Assembly (NCBI RefSeq): GCF_022012395.1
Contig: NZ_JAKLTQ010000006.1
Location: 1-64,000 of the forward strand
Direction: 5' to 3'
DNA: 64,000 nt
Origin: Arthrobacter hankyongi
Lineage (GTDB): Bacteria > Actinomycetota > Actinomycetes > Actinomycetales > Micrococcaceae
Below, one piece after another: positions 60,909 through 64,000 of the stretch. The notes under the pieces were generated by a model that had not been told where the DNA came from, did not search any database, and saw only the letters and a program-made list of their open reading frames with translations. How positions within the stretch are numbered: the first letter of the stretch is position 1; every line of letters begins with the position of its first letter. Position numbers and translations under genes: made by a program.

Positions 60909-62681
60909 ATGTCCGAAGAGGAACTCGATTTTGTCCGCGGTGATGTCGTGGTGCAGTACAAGCGGCGTGCGGCCCGGCTGGACCGGCGGCACCTGATTGT
61001 CTCGTTCGCCGGAGTCGGCCCGCTGGACAAGTTCGAATTCGATGGTCCGTCCACCAAGGAGAGCCAGGCTGCCTGGCTGTGGCTCAAGGACAATTTCGAC
61101 GGCCAGCACGCCTACTATCTGTGCCACCGGATGGACCATGCCATCGAAGACGCCGTGATCGAACTGATCGATGCCGAGCTGGCCCGACTGGAACTGACCC
61201 GGGACGAATGCACCCTGCTCGGCGTATCCAAGGGCGGGTTCGCAGCCCTGTACTTCGGCATCAAGTACGGTTTCCGCAACATTGTCGCGAGCGCCCCGCA
61301 AATCTACGTCGGCACCCATACCCGACGCCACCGGCGCAAGATCTTCGCCCGCCTGAGCGGCAACGGCGGGGATCAGGAGCAGCAACTGCTGGACGCGCTG
61401 CTGCCTGACGCGGTGGAGGCCGACGACGCCACCGACAAGAACATCTACCTCTTCAGTTCCCCGAACGACCAGTTCCACGAGGCGCAGATAGTGCCCGCGC
61501 TGCCGATGTTCGACAAGTACAAGAACTTCAATTACATCGAGACCGATTCGGACCTGGTCAACGAACACACCGAGGTCACGCGCTACAACCTGCCGCTGAT
61601 CATCTCCACGCTCTTCGCCCTGTCCGACAACGCCGCCCCGCAGTTCGGCCGGATCCGCAACGGGTCCCGGATGGCACCGGAGCGGATCCAGGCGGTGCTG
61701 GAACGGCAGCGGGCGGAAGGATCCGCCGTCGTCAATTTCTCCTTTGCCCGGCTGGCCGAGGGGCTGTTCTTCCCGGAAGGAACCGCCTTCCTGAAGGGCC
61801 GCCCGATGACCGGGGAAACCGCCCCGGCCACCGTGCTGGTGCTGAACGGGCCGGGCAGGCGGCACGAATTTCCGCTCGGTGCGGTGGTGGACTCATCGCC
61901 GTCCTTCAAGTATTTCGACGAGGCCTACTGCAATTACCGGCTGGGCAGGTTCTCCTCCCCGAAGAAGCAGGGCATCGACCTGTCCTCGCTGTCCGACGGC
62001 ACCTACGAGATGTGGCTGCGGCTGGCCGGCGGGGACGGGGAACTTGAGTTCCCGGCCAGATCCGACCAGCCGCTGCAGACCGAGTCCCCCCACGGCGGCC
62101 GTCTCTTCCGTTTCCGTTCCTCCGGCCGCCGGGCCGTGCTGGACATCAGGTCGGTGCTCGGCGAACGCCCCGGGAAATCCTATTTCGGACTCCACAAGAG
62201 CTGGGCCCGGGACCAACTGGTCCATGTCGAGGGCGATTTCGCCGTCCGCGGTGCCGAAATGCCCGACGATGCGGCCGGAAACTACTACCTCGTGCTGCAG
62301 GGCGGAGACCGCGAGGGCCAGCGCGTGCATGCGCTGCCCCTGGTCGCCGCGACCTACAGAGGTCCCGAAGACCCCTTCGGCGATGGCTTCAGTGATTACT
62401 CCTTCGCGCGCTTCCGGTCGCGCCGGCGGGAGGGAGCGGACACCTCGCAGGTGCCGCCGGGCGAATACCTGGCTTACATTTCCTTCAGCCACTCCGGCGT
62501 CGTCTATACGGTGGCCGCGGGTAAGAAGGTGGAGATCCGGATTGTCGACGGCGCGGTGTCCACCTCGATCCGCAGGGCCGCCGGTGGCCGCGGTGCCCGC
62601 CGCAGGGCCCTGATGCGGCGGGTGGTCCGGGCCGACCTCCCCCAGCAGCTCAGGCACCGGCTGCGGACGCTGGGCAAATGA
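60909..62681 (+). CDS. Asp2/XcbB-like alpha/beta-hydrolase with C-terminal beta modules
   Basis: A 590-residue protein. Residues 1-280 are an alpha/beta-hydrolase-like fold: nucleophile elbow LLGVSKGGFAALYFG (Ser about 105), Asp in LFSSPNDQFHE (about 184) and His in NEHTEVTRYN (about 219). This looks like accessory Sec Asp2 and XcbB/CpsF-type capsule proteins, some of which acetylate glycans. Residues 310-570 are beta-rich modules beginning at LVLNGPGRRHEFPL and LVHVEGDFAVRG. No signal peptide, so probably cytoplasmic, acting on a polymer before export. It is followed after 27 bases by a paralog. Confidence 0.75.
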   Translation: MSEEELDFVRGDVVVQYKRRAARLDRRHLIVSFAGVGPLDKFEFDGPSTKESQAAWLWLKDNFDGQHAYYLCHRMDHAIEDAVIELIDAELARLELTRDECTLLGVSKGGFAALYFGIKYGFRNIVASAPQIYVGTHTRRHRRKIFARLSGNGGDQEQQLLDALLPDAVEADDATDKNIYLFSSPNDQFHEAQIVPALPMFDKYKNFNYIETDSDLVNEHTEVTRYNLPLIISTLFALSDNAAPQFGRIRNGSRMAPERIQAVLERQRAEGSAVVNFSFARLAEGLFFPEGTAFLKGRPMTGETAPATVLVLNGPGRRHEFPLGAVVDSSPSFKYFDEAYCNYRLGRFSSPKKQGIDLSSLSDGTYEMWLRLAGGDGELEFPARSDQPLQTESPHGGRLFRFRSSGRRAVLDIRSVLGERPGKSYFGLHKSWARDQLVHVEGDFAVRGAEMPDDAAGNYYLVLQGGDREGQRVHALPLVAATYRGPEDPFGDGFSDYSFARFRSRRREGADTSQVPPGEYLAYISFSHSGVVYTVAAGKKVEIRIVDGAVSTSIRRAAGGRGARRRALMRRVVRADLPQQLRHRLRTLGK

Positions 62682-62708
62682 CCGCCTTCGGCACTGGCAA
62701 CGAGGCAA

Positions 62709-64000
62709 ATGATGTCCCACAGTGATCATGAATTCATCCGCCACGGTGTCACCGTTGAGTACCGCAGGCGCCCGGCCCAGCAGGACCGGCAGCACCTGAT
62801 CGTGGTGTTCACCGGCCTGAAGCCGATCGACTTCTATGACTTCAGCGGCGGTTCCACCGCGGACAACCAGGCTCATTGGCTGTGGCTGAAGGACAAGTTC
62901 GACGACTACTACGCGTACTATGCCTGCCGGAACATGGACTTCGCGATTGAACGTGCCGTCATCGACCTGATCGACGAGGAACTGGACCGGCTGGGGCTGA
63001 CCCGGAACGAGTGCACGCTGCTCGGGGTTTCCAAGGGCGGGTTCGCTGCGCTGTACTTCGGCATCAAGTACGACTTCGGCAACATCGTGGCCAACGCGCC
63101 GCAGATCTACGTCGGCACGCACACCCGGACGGTCCGGCCCAAGATCTTTGCGCACATGGCCGGCGGCGGCGGGGACCGGGAGCAGCAGCAGTTGGACGCG
63201 CTGATCCCGGACGCCGTTGCGGCAGATGCGGGCACCGGAAAGAACATCTACCTGTTCAGCTCCCCGGACGACCAGTTCCACGAAGTACAGATCGCCCCGG
63301 CCCTGCCGATGTTCGGCAAGTACCCGAACTTCAACTACTTCGAGACCGACTCGGACCTGGTCTGGGAACACGCCGGGGTGATCCGCTACAACCTGCCGCT
63401 GGTGCTGGGCATCCTGCACGCCACCGCGGAAAACGCCCCGCCACGGTTCGGCATGGTCCGCAACGGGAACCGCCCGAAGCCCGAGGCCGCTGCGAGCATC
63501 CTCGAACAGCAGCAGGCGGCGGCCGAGCCGGTAGCCAATCTCGCCTCGGGGCGCCTGGCGGGTGCGACGTTCTTTCCGGAAGGCGTGGGCTTCTTGCGCG
63601 GCCACGGGATCGAAACACTGTCCGCCCAGTCCACCACGCTGGTGTTGGCCGGAAAGGGCACGCGGCACGAGTTCCCCCTGGTCGCTGCCCCGGACCCCGC
63701 CATCTACTTCCGCTACTACCAGGGCGCTTTCTGCAACTACAAACGGGCCAAGTTCATCACCCCCAAGAACCTGGGCCTTGACCTGTCGGCCCTGCCGGCG
63801 GGTACCTACCGGCTGCGGTTGCGCCTGGCCATCCACGGCCGCGAAGCCGAGACGCCGTTGCGCTCCGCCGGCCCCGTCCGGACCGAGTCCCACCAGGATG
63901 GCCGGCTGTACCGGCTCCGCTCCTCCGGGGAACAGGCCCTGCTGGACGTGCGGCCGGCGGTGGGCCTGGAGCCGGAGCGGGCGGTGTTCCGGGTGCGCAA
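62709..64000 (+). CDS. Asp2/XcbB-like hydrolase-fold protein, paralog, 3'-truncated by window edge
   Basis: Starts ATG ATG at 62709/62712 and stays open to the end of the window (about 430 residues). It aligns with the preceding protein throughout: opening HGVTVEYRRRPAQQDRQHLI, LLGVSKGGFAALYFG elbow, FSSPDDQFHE, WEHAGVIRYN, then the beta module LVLAGKGTRHEFPLVA. The catalytic Ser, Asp and His are all kept. A tandem duplication in one transcript, probably with different substrate preference. The C-terminal modules lie outside the window. Confidence 0.75.
   Translation, partial: MMSHSDHEFIRHGVTVEYRRRPAQQDRQHLIVVFTGLKPIDFYDFSGGSTADNQAHWLWLKDKFDDYYAYYACRNMDFAIERAVIDLIDEELDRLGLTRNECTLLGVSKGGFAALYFGIKYDFGNIVANAPQIYVGTHTRTVRPKIFAHMAGGGGDREQQQLDALIPDAVAADAGTGKNIYLFSSPDDQFHEVQIAPALPMFGKYPNFNYFETDSDLVWEHAGVIRYNLPLVLGILHATAENAPPRFGMVRNGNRPKPEAAASILEQQQAAAEPVANLASGRLAGATFFPEGVGFLRGHGIETLSAQSTTLVLAGKGTRHEFPLVAAPDPAIYFRYYQGAFCNYKRAKFITPKNLGLDLSALPAGTYRLRLRLAIHGREAETPLRSAGPVRTESHQDGRLYRLRSSGEQALLDVRPAVGLEPERAVFRVR

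Noticed and set aside
61893-63893. 666-codon minus-strand frame opposite the two Asp2-like genes
   Set aside because: It crosses the boundary between two plus-strand paralogs and has no recognisable domain.

Overview
The window is about 64 kb of high-G+C DNA from an actinobacterium, most likely a Micrococcaceae member close to Arthrobacter. That is an inference from base composition, frequent GTG/TTG starts, the long-form GAPDH, the rnpB type and the MptB-like mannosyltransferase; no 16S or species marker is present.

Layout. Positions 1-52.4 kb are almost entirely a cell-wall glycopolymer (teichoic-acid type) locus. It holds a GT2/polysialyltransferase-like pair (1-2.1 kb), a secreted GH25 lysozyme with ten FG-GAP repeats (2.3-5.2 kb) and a small EEP phosphodiesterase (5.4-6.4 kb). 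Next come a double-domain TagF-like polymerase and a Stealth phosphotransferase (6.5-11.5 kb), another TagF-like enzyme (11.6-12.8 kb), a secreted CotH-type kinase (13.1-14.7 kb), two acyltransferases (14.8-18.0 kb), a TagE-like GT4 with a small partner (18.0-20.2 kb), and a second GH25/FG-GAP lysozyme (20.5-23.3 kb). A pyruvyl transferase, a GT2 and two membrane-anchored TagF-like proteins, one of them internally duplicated, fill 23.5-32.0 kb. Two secreted FN3-EEP proteins (32.0-33.8 and 40.6-42.5 kb) bracket a visibly lower-G+C segment with an IS256-type transposase remnant, a fused GT2/TagF-like enzyme and a Bcs1-like bifunctional CDP-ribitol synthase. Then follow a further TagF-like membrane protein, TagD, an acyltransferase, and an overlapping operon of TagG, TagH, two GT2 enzymes and a CDP-alcohol phosphatidyltransferase (46.2-50.7 kb), and an MptB-like GT-C.

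From 52.4 kb to about 60.8 kb the genes are mostly housekeeping: orn, tRNA-His, an acyl-CoA dehydrogenase, def, a secreted NodB-type deacetylase, gap, another acyltransferase, rnpB (minus strand) and yaaA. The last 3 kb hold two tandem Ser-hydrolase-fold proteins (Asp2/XcbB-like) with C-terminal beta modules; the second runs off the window.

How it fits together. TagD and the Bcs1-like enzyme would supply CDP-glycerol and CDP-ribitol. Eight Glyphos_transf-type domains plus Stealth would build phosphodiester backbones. GT4/GT2, pyruvyl- and acyltransferases would decorate them, and TagGH would export them. Secreted lysozymes, EEP proteins, a CotH kinase and a deacetylase would act on the finished wall. 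No TagO/WecA-type initiator and no LCP ligase are seen here, so those steps are presumably encoded elsewhere. The least explained parts are the secreted FN3-EEP pair, the CotH kinase, a beta-rich module that recurs in several polymer enzymes, and the Asp2-like pair.
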